The notes under the pieces: generated by a model
Database searches by the model: none
What the model was told of the DNA's origin: nothing
Seen by the model: only the letters and a program-made list of their open reading frames with translations
NCBI GenBank assembly: GCA_900315345.1
Contig: OMYP01000011.1
Location: 1-64,000 of the forward strand
From: an uncultured Selenomonadales bacterium
GTDB taxonomy: Bacteria; Bacillota; Negativicutes; Acidaminococcales; Acidaminococcaceae
Length of the DNA stretch: 64,000 bases
Reading direction: 5' to 3'
Shown: positions 53,271 through 62,039 of the stretch, one piece after another
How positions within the stretch are numbered: the first letter of the stretch is position 1
Layout of the letters: each line of letters starts with the position of its first letter
Translations under genes and position numbers: made by a program

Positions 53271-53459
53271 TTAGGTTAGCCTTGACAAACCAGTAAGAGT
53301 AGTTTATTATTTAGTTAGTCTCGGCTAACAAAGATTCTAGAAGGCTGGGATTTGTTTTTGCACAACAAGTTAGCTTTAGCTAATTTTAAAGCTTAATTCC
53401 CTGTCAGCGACTCAGGAAAGCAGGGATTTATTTTTAGCCGACGGTTAGCTTCAACTAAC
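53271..53459 (+). promoter_or_regulatory. feo promoter with four iron-box-like repeats
   Basis: A strong promoter: TTGACA (53282-53287), 17-bp spacer, TATTAT (53305-53310). Box 1 (53271-53282), TTAGGTTAGCCT, equals the first half of the DtxR/IdeR consensus and overlaps the -35. Box 2 (53315-53328), box 3 (53370-53383) and box 4 (53445-53458) all have the form TTAG-N6-CTAA; box 3 is TTAGCTTTAGCTAA. Repression by a DtxR-family iron sensor is the likely function (inference). Confidence 0.75.
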
Positions 53460-53515
53460 TTATTTCCTCTAACTTATATAGAAACAAACCCTGTATTTCC
53501 GAGGAGGCATTCATC

Positions 53516-53728
53516 ATGTTACCACTTCCCACCGCACAGGAAGGCGAAGTAATTGAAATCAAAAAGATCAGCGGCAACGACAGTACCCGTCTGCATCTGG
53601 CGGAAATGGGCTTTACAGTAGGCACTAAAATTACCGTAGTCACCTGTATGGGAGGCAATATGATCCTGCAGGTGAGGGATTCCCGGGTTGCCTTGGACGA
53701 GTCCATGGCGCGACGGATCATGTACTGA
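53516..53728 (+). CDS. feoA: FeoA-domain protein (first copy)
   Basis: 70 residues, an SH3-like FeoA protein that helps FeoB import Fe2+ from the cytoplasmic side. Typical features are the opening basic LPxAQEGE turn, the LAEMGFTVGTKITV strand pair and the final DESMARRI helix. The ATG follows GAGGAGG. First gene of the feo operon. Confidence 0.92.
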   Translation: MLPLPTAQEGEVIEIKKISGNDSTRLHLAEMGFTVGTKITVVTCMGGNMILQVRDSRVALDESMARRIMY

Positions 53729-53831
53729 TCCCCATGACGTTCTGTAATGATAATAAAATTTTTAAGATATATTTATGCGAAGCCAGTCTGACACATCGGA
53801 ACTGGTATGCAACACAGAGAGGAGACACAAA

Positions 53832-54050
53832 ATGACTTTGAATGAAGTACCGGTTGGCGGCGTCTGCGTCGTAACCAAACTGAACGGGGAAGGAAAACTT
53901 CGTCGGCGCATCATGGATATGGGCATTACCAAAGGAGTGGAGATCAAAGTAGTAAAGATCGCACCCCTGGGGGATCCTATGGAATTGAATGTAAGAGGAT
54001 ATGAACTGTCCATCCGCAAAAACGAAGCGGAAAGTATAGAAGTACGGTAA
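53832..54050 (+). CDS. feoA: FeoA-domain protein (second copy)
   Basis: 72 residues, a second FeoA-like protein divergent from the first, with KLRRRIMDMGITKGVEIKV and a RGYELSIRKNEAE C-terminus. The ATG at 53832 has GAGGAG 8 nt upstream; the longer open frame ahead is leader. Two FeoA proteins preceding FeoB is a common Firmicute arrangement. Confidence 0.92.
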   Translation: MTLNEVPVGGVCVVTKLNGEGKLRRRIMDMGITKGVEIKVVKIAPLGDPMELNVRGYELSIRKNEAESIEVR

Positions 54051-54141
54051 TTTTTAACCGGTCAGTATTTTGTTTCGCCGCATCCCTCACAAAACATAAA
54101 TAGCGACGAAACCACATTTAAATTTTAGGAGACACAACATA

Positions 54142-56289
54142 ATGGATATCAAAATCGCCTTAGCAGGCAACCCCAACTGCGGCAAAACAACACTGTTCAA
54201 TGAACTCACCGGCAGTTCCCAGTATGTAGGCAACTGGCCCGGCGTAACCGTAGAAAAAAAAGAAGGCCGTCTGAAAGGCCATGACAATGTAATCATTCAG
54301 GATCTTCCCGGCATTTATTCCCTTTCTCCTTATACGCTGGAAGAAACCGTAACCCGTAAATATCTTATCAATGAAAAGCCGGATGTAATCCTGAACATCA
54401 TCGACGGTACCAACCTGGAACGGAACCTGTACCTGACCACCCAACTGATCGAAGTAGGCCTGCCGGTAGTCATCGCCATCAATATGATGGACCTGGTTGA
54501 CAAAAACGGCGACACCATTAATCTGCAGAAGCTGTCCGCTGAAATCGGAGCCCCGGTATACCCTATCAGCGCCCTGGAAGGAAAAGGCTGCCAGGATGTT
54601 GCGGAAGCGGCAGTTAAGGTGGCAGAAAACCATCAGGTGTTCAAAGCATCGGAACTGCCCCACGTATTTACGGGCAGCGTAGAGCACGCCCTGGCCCATA
54701 TTGAAGAAAGCATCAGCGACAAGGTGGATAAGAAAAACCTGCGCTGGTATGCTATCAAACTGTTTGAACGTGACGAACAGGTGCTGGGTGATTTAAATCT
54801 TCATGCCGGCCTGGCCGCCCATCTGGAAGAACACATCAAAGATTGTGAGACGGAAATGGATGACGATGCGGAAAGCATCATCACCAACCAGCGGTACGAA
54901 TACATCGGCAGCATCATCGACGCCTGCATCACCAAGAACCGTCCCAAGCACGCCCTCACCATGTCCGACAAAATCGACCAGGTGGTAACCAACCGGTTCC
55001 TGGGCCTGCCTATCTTCTTTGCTATCATGACCCTGATGTATTACATTTCCATCACTACCGTTGGCGGCTGGATGACCGACTGGACAAACGATGTGTTCTT
55101 CGGGGAAATCGTTACCGATGCGGCAAACGGCATGCTGGAATCCATGGCCGCGCCGGAATGGCTCAGCGGTCTGGTAGTTGACGGCATCATCGGCGGCGTT
55201 GGCACAGTACTTGGTTTCGTTCCCCAGATCTTACTGATTTTCTTCTTTATGTCCCTGCTGGAAGACTCCGGCTACATGGCTCGCGTGGCTTTCATCATGG
55301 ACCGTATCTTCCGTCAGTTCGGTCTCTCCGGCAAGTCCTTCATCCCCGTGCTCATCGGCATGGGCTGCGGCGTACCGGCTATCATGGCCGCCCGTACCAT
55401 TGAAGAAGAACGGGACCGCCGCATGACCATCCTGCTGGCCACCTTCATCCCCTGCGGCGCCAAAGCGGAAATCATCGGCATGATCACTGCCGTGTTCTTC
55501 CCGGATTCCGTCTTCATGGCTCCCGGTATGTACTTTTTAGGCCTGGCCATCATCGTGCTGGCCGGTATTGCACTGAAAAAGACCTCCTGGTTTGCCGGGG
55601 AACCGGCGCCTTTCGTTATGGAACTGCCCGCCTATCACATGCCTTCCATTAAAGGCGTGCTGATCCACATGTGGGAACGGGCCCGGGGCTTCATCATCAA
55701 AGCCGGCATGATCATCTTCCCCATCTGCGTATTGCTGTGGTTCATGCAGACCTACAACTTCAGTTTTGAAATGGTCGAAGAAGTGGAAGAATCCATGCTG
55801 GGCGTGTTTGGTAACAGCATTTCCTGGATCTTCGCTCCTATCGGCCTGGGAGACTGGAAAGCCACCGTGGCTTCCATTGCCGCTTTCCTTGCCAAAGAAG
55901 ATGCGGTTGGCGTACTGGCCATGCTGGCCGGAGCTGCGGAAGATGCGGAAGAAGCACAGGTTATGGAAGCGCTGGGCAAACTGATGCCTCCTATGGCAGC
56001 TTTCTCCTATATGATCCTGAACCTGTTTGACCCGCCCTGCCTGGTTGCCATGGCTACATGCTACCGGGAAATGGGCAGCCGGAAGTGGGGCCTCTTCGCC
56101 ATCTGCTTCCAGGCAATCCTGGGTTACTCCCTGGCCTTTGTGTTCTACAACTTAGGCAGCTGGTATGTAGGGGACGTTCCCTTCGGACCCATGCAGGGTA
56201 TTGCCCTGTTCCTTGTGCTGGTAGCGCTGTACTTTATCTTCCGTCCGGCCAAGCCCTATGTGAAGCCGAAAGAAGAAGCACACGCATAA
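54142..56289 (+). CDS. feoB: Ferrous iron transporter FeoB
   Basis: 715 residues. The N-terminal G domain has GNPNCGKTTLFN (G1), DLPGIYSL (G3), NMMD (G4) and SALEGKG (G5), followed by the GDI-like helical domain. From about residue 290 the membrane part has two Gate domains with the conserved LIGMGCGVPAI and FIPCGAKAEI cysteine-containing motifs implicated in Fe2+ passage. Complete. GGAGA precedes the ATG. Confidence 0.96.
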   Translation: MDIKIALAGNPNCGKTTLFNELTGSSQYVGNWPGVTVEKKEGRLKGHDNVIIQDLPGIYSLSPYTLEETVTRKYLINEKPDVILNIIDGTNLERNLYLTTQLIEVGLPVVIAINMMDLVDKNGDTINLQKLSAEIGAPVYPISALEGKGCQDVAEAAVKVAENHQVFKASELPHVFTGSVEHALAHIEESISDKVDKKNLRWYAIKLFERDEQVLGDLNLHAGLAAHLEEHIKDCETEMDDDAESIITNQRYEYIGSIIDACITKNRPKHALTMSDKIDQVVTNRFLGLPIFFAIMTLMYYISITTVGGWMTDWTNDVFFGEIVTDAANGMLESMAAPEWLSGLVVDGIIGGVGTVLGFVPQILLIFFFMSLLEDSGYMARVAFIMDRIFRQFGLSGKSFIPVLIGMGCGVPAIMAARTIEEERDRRMTILLATFIPCGAKAEIIGMITAVFFPDSVFMAPGMYFLGLAIIVLAGIALKKTSWFAGEPAPFVMELPAYHMPSIKGVLIHMWERARGFIIKAGMIIFPICVLLWFMQTYNFSFEMVEEVEESMLGVFGNSISWIFAPIGLGDWKATVASIAAFLAKEDAVGVLAMLAGAAEDAEEAQVMEALGKLMPPMAAFSYMILNLFDPPCLVAMATCYREMGSRKWGLFAICFQAILGYSLAFVFYNLGSWYVGDVPFGPMQGIALFLVLVALYFIFRPAKPYVKPKEEAHA

Positions 56290-56308
56290 AATTTGCAAAG
56301 GAGTCACT

Positions 56309-56482
56309 ATGAACTTCGCATCATCCATTCTTTTCGCTGTAATCGCGGCAGCCTTCGCTTACACCTTCTATCATTTAGTTAAAAAGGTGTACGGCGCTTT
56401 GAAGAACGATCCAAAAGAAACCGGATGCAACTGCTGCAGCGGAAAATGTTCCCATTGCAATCACTGCGGGAAAGTACAATAA
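56309..56482 (+). CDS. Small Cys-rich FeoB-associated membrane protein
   Basis: 57 residues: one N-terminal transmembrane helix (about 4-24) and a cytoplasmic Cys-rich tail with seven Cys in paired and CxxC patterns (CNCC, CSHCNHC). It matches the FeoB-associated Cys-rich membrane protein family. AAAGGAG precedes the ATG, 20 nt after feoB. It may handle or sense Fe2+ at the transporter; this role is inferred from family context. Confidence 0.85.
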   Translation: MNFASSILFAVIAAAFAYTFYHLVKKVYGALKNDPKETGCNCCSGKCSHCNHCGKVQ

Positions 56483-56551
56483 TTTAAATTTTGGTTAATA
56501 ATTTAATACATAAAACGTCCTGCAAATTTACAGGATGGGTAACACAAAATC

Positions 56552-56592
56552 AAAATCCAGTCTGGCCCATTAAAAGCCGGACTGGATTTTTT
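56552..56592 (+). terminator. Bidirectional terminator after the feo operon
   Basis: A 15-bp stem containing one G-U pair, AAAATCCAGTCTGGC (56552-56566) with GCCGGACTGGATTTT (56576-56590), followed by T. Convergent with the LUD gene, whose side is A-rich. Confidence 0.88.
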
Positions 56593-56653
56593 TAATCAAA
56601 AAATATTTTTTTATTTGAAGCACCGATGGAACATATACTTCAGAATTCTCTTC

Positions 56654-57259
56654 TTAATACCCCATATCCTCATCGATCAGTACCACTTCCATATCCGTAT
56701 GGTTCATCTTGCGCCAGTAAATGACCTGGGCGCTGCAGATGCGTTGGGGACTGCGGCAGTCATAACAATGATCCATTTTGAAAGCGCAAGGGGTTTTGTA
56801 TTTGTGCCGCTGCGCGTTCATGGGAGCTGCCACATTCCTGGCCCGGTATGCCGCTTCTTCCAATGTGGGGCAGATCTTGTTACGGCTGATGACAAAATAC
56901 ACCTTACGATGGCCATACAGGGAACCGGCAATCCGGTTTCCCGTTCCGTCGATGTTTACAATCTCACCGGTTTCAGCCAGCCCATTAGCCGACAGCAGGA
57001 AGATTTCCGTAGTCAGACAGTCCCGGGCCGTAGAGTAGAAGCCTTTCCCTTCCCGGGGAAACATGGGATGATACACATCGTTATGGGTCTGCAGCATTTC
57101 AAACAGATGCATGGACAACAGGGTTTCCGAATCCCCAAAGCCTACTGTTTTTCCATCAATTTTTTCATTAAGATATTCTGCCGCTTCCTTTGCGGTACTG
57201 AAACAGCTCACTTCATAGCCGCGCTTTTTCAATGCTTCGGCAGTTTTTGTAAAATCCAT
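56654..57259 (-). CDS. LUD-domain protein (LutC/YkgG-like)
   Basis: 201 residues, LUD (lactate utilization) fold, related to LutC/YkgG. Seen: VGFGDSETL, the FLLSANGLAETGEIVNIDGTGNR core in which family members bind, and VISRNKICP. A C-terminal Cys cluster (CYDCRSPQRIC) may bind a metal, a feature of the stand-alone LUD subgroup. There are no lutA/lutB neighbours. It follows the PII-like gene by 15 nt and is the last gene of that unit. Confidence 0.85.
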   Translation of the reverse strand: MDFTKTAEALKKRGYEVSCFSTAKEAAEYLNEKIDGKTVGFGDSETLLSMHLFEMLQTHNDVYHPMFPREGKGFYSTARDCLTTEIFLLSANGLAETGEIVNIDGTGNRIAGSLYGHRKVYFVISRNKICPTLEEAAYRARNVAAPMNAQRHKYKTPCAFKMDHCYDCRSPQRICSAQVIYWRKMNHTDMEVVLIDEDMGY

Positions 57260-57274
57260 GATTCAGCCTCCCTG

Positions 57275-57961
57275 CTACTCTTCGTTATCGTCCCCCATGT
57301 TGATGCCCGCCACGTCAGTCACCGGCAGGGAGAAAACGATAGACTGGGCCGGCGTATCCATGCCGGCGTTCTTCATGATGGCAGACATAATCGCATTGCG
57401 CTGGCTCTTCTTCGTCACAATAAAAGTCATATCCTTTTCCGACGCCAGCGATACGCCGAAGAACAGTTCCGCCTGGTTCATGCCGGTGCCCCGGGCGTGT
57501 ATCACCGTGCCGCCGTAAGCGCCGGCCGCCCGGGCCGCATCCATGACAAGATCGTTATGTCCCTGGTTGCTGACCACCACCAATAATTCCATCGTCGTAT
57601 CTTTCATTACCGATTCTTCTCCTTTTTGATAATCCTGTCCGGATATCAGGAATGCCAGTTCCCGTTTTCCGCCGATGCTGCTCATGGGAATAATGAATGA
57701 GATTCCCGTGTCCGGCATATCAATGTACATCTTTTTCCGCAAATACCGTTTCGTTTCTTTCCAGACCTCGCCGGTAATCACTCCCATTCCCACGGCTTTT
57801 TCCGACCGGTCCAGACCCAGCACATCAAGGATCTCATCCTTTGCCGTACCGTATCCTAAAGAAATGAACCCTATTGGCATGTTATTTTCGTCATAAGCCG
57901 CTAAAAATTCTGGAAGCTTTGCCCGGCTTGTGATGGTAATTATAATATATAATTCACTCAC
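57275..57961 (-). CDS. Tandem PII-like regulatory protein
   Basis: 228 residues made of two PII-like (GlnB-fold) halves, about 1-115 and 120-228. The second half has the PII strand order with VSNQGHNDLVMDAARAAGA and the T-loop-base HARGTG. No uridylylated Tyr is evident. It lies 13 nt after the DUF1538 gene, and PII-like proteins are typical companions of DUF1538 transporters, so it probably gates that transporter in response to a nucleotide. This role is inferred from context. Confidence 0.82.
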   Translation of the reverse strand: MSELYIIITITSRAKLPEFLAAYDENNMPIGFISLGYGTAKDEILDVLGLDRSEKAVGMGVITGEVWKETKRYLRKKMYIDMPDTGISFIIPMSSIGGKRELAFLISGQDYQKGEESVMKDTTMELLVVVSNQGHNDLVMDAARAAGAYGGTVIHARGTGMNQAELFFGVSLASEKDMTFIVTKKSQRNAIMSAIMKNAGMDTPAQSIVFSLPVTDVAGINMGDDNEE

Positions 57962-57974
57962 AGTCCGCTACCTC

Positions 57975-59498
57975 CTACAGATCGATGATATCGTAATCGC
58001 CATAACCTTCCAGGGTATTTTCCACCACTTCCGGTTTGGGCGCCTGTTTCGCTTTCAGCTTATAAGCCAGGCCCAGACACTGAATGGCTATCAGCGGCGT
58101 CATAGCTACCATGGTCACCACGCCGAAAGCGTCCGTAACCACGTTGCCCCCTACAGTCATACAGGCACCCATAGCAAAAGGCAGTAAAAACGTTGCCGTC
58201 ATAGGACCGGAAGCAACACCGCCGGAATCAAAGGCGATGGCGGTAAAAACCGGAGGCACCACAAAGGACAACAGCAGGGCGATGGCGTAACCGGGTATGA
58301 GCATATAAAACAGATGGATCCCTGTCAGCACCCGCACCATGGCAAGGCCCACCGAAACCGCCACTCCGATGGACAGGCTGCGTTGCAACGCCGTCCCGCT
58401 GATGGCGCCGTCGGTGATGTCCTCTACCTGCCGCATCAATACATACACCGCCGGTTCCGCTTTGATGATGAAGTACCCGATGAGCATACCGATGGGAATG
58501 ATGATCCAGTTATAAGGCAGCGTGGCCAGGATGCTTCCCAGGTCGAAACCAGCGGGAATAAAGCCCACGTTAGCGCCCGTAAGGAAGAGAACAAGCCCAA
58601 TATACGTAAAAATAATGCCGTTAAAAATACGCACCAGTGATTTCTTTTCCAGATGCAAAAAGATCAGCTGGAAAATACCGAAGAAGATGGCGATGGGAAG
58701 GATCGCCTGTGCAATTTCATGGATCTGATCCGGAAGCGCATCTAAAAACATTCCGCTCAGTTGCAGGGACGTAAGCACCCGGGGAACCACAATGGGCGAA
58801 AAATCCGCATTCTCCGGCCGGAAGATAAGACTTAACAATAACACTGCGATAATGGGTCCAACGGAACAGAGGGCGATAAGGCCAAAGCTGTCCTGGGAAG
58901 ATTGTTTGGTACCCCGCAGGGTAGACACGCCTACGCCAAAAGCCATAATAAAAGGCACCGTCATGGGACCGGTGGTAACACCGCCGGAGTCAAAGGCCAC
59001 CGCCAGAAAATCCGGCGGCGCAAAAAAGGCCAACGCAAAAGCTATGCCGTAAAAGAGCAACAGCAACCGCTGCAGGGCGATTCCCGTCACCATACGGATC
59101 AGGGCCATTAACAGGAAAAATGCCACGCCTCCCGACACAGAAAGGATCAGCACACTGTTGGGAATGGACTGTACCTGGTTGGCCAGCACCTGCAGGTCCG
59201 GTTCGGAAATCGTAATCATAAACCCCAGCAGGAATCCCAGCGGCAAAATCAGGCTGAGCCTGCGGGTTTTTGTTATTCGGGCTCCTACCTGTTTCCCCAT
59301 GGGCTCCATGGCCTGCTCCGCGCCGATGGTGAAGAACACCATGCCGATCATCAGCAGGATACAGCCATAAAAGAAAACCATGACCACATGGGTTGGCATG
59401 GGCACAACGGTCACAGACAGGATCAGGACGATTGCTACCACAGGAACAATAGCCTGAACCACTTCACTGAGTTTTTCCTTCATTATTTCTTTCAGCAA
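57975..59498 (-). CDS. DUF1538 family membrane transporter (fused two-repeat form)
   Basis: 507 residues with about twelve helices in two homologous halves, each carrying the signature AFDSGGV followed by T/S-x-GPMT (at about residues 170 and 425). In some bacteria the halves are separate proteins reported to act as a cation/proton antiporter (UmpAB); transfer of that function here is by homology only. The start is TTG at 59498, supported by AGGGGGA; the next ATG lacks a good site. It lies between a GTPase gene (28 nt) and the PII-like gene. Confidence 0.83.
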   Translation of the reverse strand: MLKEIMKEKLSEVVQAIVPVVAIVLILSVTVVPMPTHVVMVFFYGCILLMIGMVFFTIGAEQAMEPMGKQVGARITKTRRLSLILPLGFLLGFMITISEPDLQVLANQVQSIPNSVLILSVSGGVAFFLLMALIRMVTGIALQRLLLLFYGIAFALAFFAPPDFLAVAFDSGGVTTGPMTVPFIMAFGVGVSTLRGTKQSSQDSFGLIALCSVGPIIAVLLLSLIFRPENADFSPIVVPRVLTSLQLSGMFLDALPDQIHEIAQAILPIAIFFGIFQLIFLHLEKKSLVRIFNGIIFTYIGLVLFLTGANVGFIPAGFDLGSILATLPYNWIIIPIGMLIGYFIIKAEPAVYVLMRQVEDITDGAISGTALQRSLSIGVAVSVGLAMVRVLTGIHLFYMLIPGYAIALLLSFVVPPVFTAIAFDSGGVASGPMTATFLLPFAMGACMTVGGNVVTDAFGVVTMVAMTPLIAIQCLGLAYKLKAKQAPKPEVVENTLEGYGDYDIIDL

Positions 59499-59526
59499 TG
59501 GATTTATCCCCCTGAAAAATTGAAGT

Positions 59527-60678
59527 CTATTTTTTCTGCATACTCTCTATAATCGCCTCATAGGTCTTCACGACCCGACGGCTCAGGTTTTCCCGGATAC
59601 TTTTGGCGGAACGAAGCAGGCTGGCAGCCACATCAAAGGCAAGCCCTACGGATAGCCCTTTACTGTATTCGTACCCTTTCACGTAGGTGATGCGGCTGAA
59701 CTCCGGACGCCACCGCCTGTCCAGAGGTTTTTTGCCTCCGGCTGCCTGCAGATATTCATTGGCCTCCGCCTCCAGCTTATCCCCGTCTGCGTCAATGGCT
59801 CCGAAAGTGTTCAGCAGATCGTAATTGACCAAATCGATAAGCTGCCTTGCGGAATTATTATTCAGCACGAAACTGATCTTTCCGTTGGCCAGCAAAAGCA
59901 GGCTGCGTTCCTTCCAGGCTCCCAGCTTCTGCAACACATTCATTTTATAAATGGCGGGCAGCCGCTTTTCAATATCGTCCGCCAGATTGTACTGGGCCGC
60001 TTCCAGCACTTCAGTGCGGCCAAACCGGGAAATGGCGTCTCCGGCCAGTGTTTCCCCGGCCACGCTTGCCACCGGAATGATTTCCAGTTGCGGATCATAA
60101 TGCAACCGTTTCACCAGTTCATCCCGCAGGTATTCCTTCATGCCGGCAATTTTTTCCTGCTTGCGGAATCCATCCTCCGAATTGGTCAGCACCACGATCA
60201 TTTTGCAGCCCGACTGGAGCAGGGGAACGATGATCTCATCGATCTCTGCATCCTCAATGCGGGCCGTGCTGGCGGAAAAGCAGTAATACACCGCATGGAA
60301 CCAGTTGTTGATATGAGGGGATGTATTGCGTTTGCGCACCAGGGCCAGCACTTCCTTCCGCCACTCCGGCAGGGAATCCGCTTCGATGCCCCAGGTATCG
60401 AACACATGGTACGCCGTTCCGTTACGGGTAATTAAATTTTCGTGGATGCCCTTTCCTGTTTTGGGAAGCCCCGCCCCCACAGGCAGGTCAAAACCGTACA
60501 GGTAATTTAACAGGGAGGTTTTTCCCACACCGGTCTTCCCAAGCACAAGAATGTTCCGTACCGTAGGCCGGTGCACTTTTTTCTGTTTTTCTTCTGATAG
60601 ATTTTCTTTTCCGTTGGAAGCCGCCTCTTTTTTATTGGGGATTTTGCTTCCTGTCCGGTTCCAGATTTTTACCATCAT
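59527..60678 (-). CDS. P-loop GTPase of unknown role (first of a tandem pair)
   Basis: 383 residues. G1 GKTGVGKTS, a DTWG Walker B/G3, and VLTNSED in the G4 position (Asn-Ser-Glu-Asp rather than NKxD). After the G domain a long helical region follows with no clear membrane helix. I can name it only as a YfjP/Era-like or DUF697-associated GTPase. It shares architecture with the GTPase encoded next (60816-61931). Upstream in the same unit as the DUF1538 transporter. Confidence 0.75.
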   Translation of the reverse strand: MMVKIWNRTGSKIPNKKEAASNGKENLSEEKQKKVHRPTVRNILVLGKTGVGKTSLLNYLYGFDLPVGAGLPKTGKGIHENLITRNGTAYHVFDTWGIEADSLPEWRKEVLALVRKRNTSPHINNWFHAVYYCFSASTARIEDAEIDEIIVPLLQSGCKMIVVLTNSEDGFRKQEKIAGMKEYLRDELVKRLHYDPQLEIIPVASVAGETLAGDAISRFGRTEVLEAAQYNLADDIEKRLPAIYKMNVLQKLGAWKERSLLLLANGKISFVLNNNSARQLIDLVNYDLLNTFGAIDADGDKLEAEANEYLQAAGGKKPLDRRWRPEFSRITYVKGYEYSKGLSVGLAFDVAASLLRSAKSIRENLSRRVVKTYEAIIESMQKK

Positions 60679-60815
60679 ATGTTACCTGTCATAACTTTCG
60701 TCTTATATCAGCCTTGTAAACAAAGGATAACGTTTTACGCAAATCCTTTTGCGGTTATGTCAGCCGCAATCGCGATTTCATCTGCATTCAGAAAATATTT
60801 GCAGTCCATTCGCAA

Positions 60816-61931
60816 TTATTTCTTATAGTATTTCTGAATCAGCTGCATGATCACGTCCATGGCAAAGGCAGATGTAATATCCACCTTTTCCCCTTTGGAC
60901 ATACGGGAAGCAGTTTTATAGCAGACTTCGTTCACCGCCCTGCCGAAAGCATACGTAAAAGAAGTAGCCACGCCGCTGTTCACCACCGCCGCGGCAATGG
61001 AACCGGCGCCGGGTACCAGCTTCAGCAGGGAACGGGAGAAGATGCGTCCTGTGTTGGCAACCACTACATTGATAAATACTTCCTTGATTTTATCAGTACC
61101 CCGGTCGATGCCCCAAAAATTGAAAAGATGGGTGGCCATGGTAGTCTGAATGGCAATCAACGCCGCGGAATCCGTCATGGGCAGGGGACACACCACCGCC
61201 CCGGCGGCTGCGGCCACATAACGATGGATCAGCTTGTCCGCCTGGATGTGTTTGATGTGGAGTTCCTGCCCCAACGCCTGGGCAAAGGCCAGCTGCAGCC
61301 CCGCGTCAAGATGGTCCACGGACCAGTTCAACAGTTCGTTCCACTGCATTTTGTCCTCCGGTACACGGGGATCGATGCTCACCATAAAGAACGCCGTATC
61401 CGGCAGTTTTTTCTGAAGCACCCCTTTCATCTCGTCCAGCTCCACCATGGTAGCCGCGTCGATCTGGGTCAGCACCACGCAGACTTCCGTTAAACCGGCC
61501 AGGGCCGCAATGGCGTCCAGGTCCGTAGGGGTGACCCGCTTATTGGCCGCGGAAATACAGTACCAGGCCAGATGCACATGCTTCTGGACATCGCTTTTGC
61601 CATTGGCCTCTTTGACAAAACCGATCACGTCTTTATAAAACTTCTGCTGTTTGTCTTCCCCTACTTCATAACCAAGGGTGTCGTACAGCACCACATCGCA
61701 GGTTTCCGGCTCGTACCGGGTGATCCGGTCTGTCATGGGTTTGCCGCTGCCGGTCTTGGCCACGTCCATGCCGAAGAGGTGGTTGATGAGGCTGCTCTTG
61801 CCCACACCGGTGCCGCCTGTCACAAGGACGCTGGGCTTCTTAACATTTTTGCGGATCTTGTTCAGCACTTTGTCGTAATCAAAATATTGGAGTTTATCAA
61901 TTAATTTTTTTACGTCGTCTTCTTTCAACAC
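60816..61931 (-). CDS. P-loop GTPase with DUF697-like C-terminus (second of a tandem pair)
   Basis: 371 residues. G1 GGTGVGKSS, G3 DTLGYE, G4-like VLTQID. The C-terminal half has alternating hydrophobic Ala/Gly-rich stretches (AAAAGAVVCPLPMTDS and LVPGAGSIAAAV) typical of DUF697, thought to dip into the membrane. A GTG start at 61931 is preferred: GGAGG lies 6 nt before it, while the ATG at 62006 has no ribosome site. First gene of the GTPase-DUF1538-PII-LUD unit. Confidence 0.78.
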   Translation of the reverse strand: MLKEDDVKKLIDKLQYFDYDKVLNKIRKNVKKPSVLVTGGTGVGKSSLINHLFGMDVAKTGSGKPMTDRITRYEPETCDVVLYDTLGYEVGEDKQQKFYKDVIGFVKEANGKSDVQKHVHLAWYCISAANKRVTPTDLDAIAALAGLTEVCVVLTQIDAATMVELDEMKGVLQKKLPDTAFFMVSIDPRVPEDKMQWNELLNWSVDHLDAGLQLAFAQALGQELHIKHIQADKLIHRYVAAAAGAVVCPLPMTDSAALIAIQTTMATHLFNFWGIDRGTDKIKEVFINVVVANTGRIFSRSLLKLVPGAGSIAAAVVNSGVATSFTYAFGRAVNEVCYKTASRMSKGEKVDITSAFAMDVIMQLIQKYYKK

Positions 61932-62039
61932 AATCCACCTCCGACCTGTATTTCTTCTTCCAGTTTTTTCCAATTCTTTCGGATACATGCATTCTGCATT
62001 TTCCAAACTATTGCAGACGCAAATAAAAGTTTTCGAGCC

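Larger units (their letters stand above)
53109..53515. other. Divergent regulatory region between the PP2C/NRPS cluster and feo
   Basis: 407 bases without a gene. It holds opposite promoters (53203-53231 and 53282-53310), four TTAG-type boxes, and two similar stretches (CTGGGATTTGTTTTT near 53345 and CAGGGATTTATTTTT near 53420), the second preceded by a CCCTG that can pair with its CAGGG. Confidence 0.7.

Noticed and set aside
53341-53440. Pair of terminators in the feo leader
   Set aside because: The GGGATTT-T-run stretches are similar but only the second can form a short CCCTG/CAGGG stem; evidence is too weak to call them terminators.
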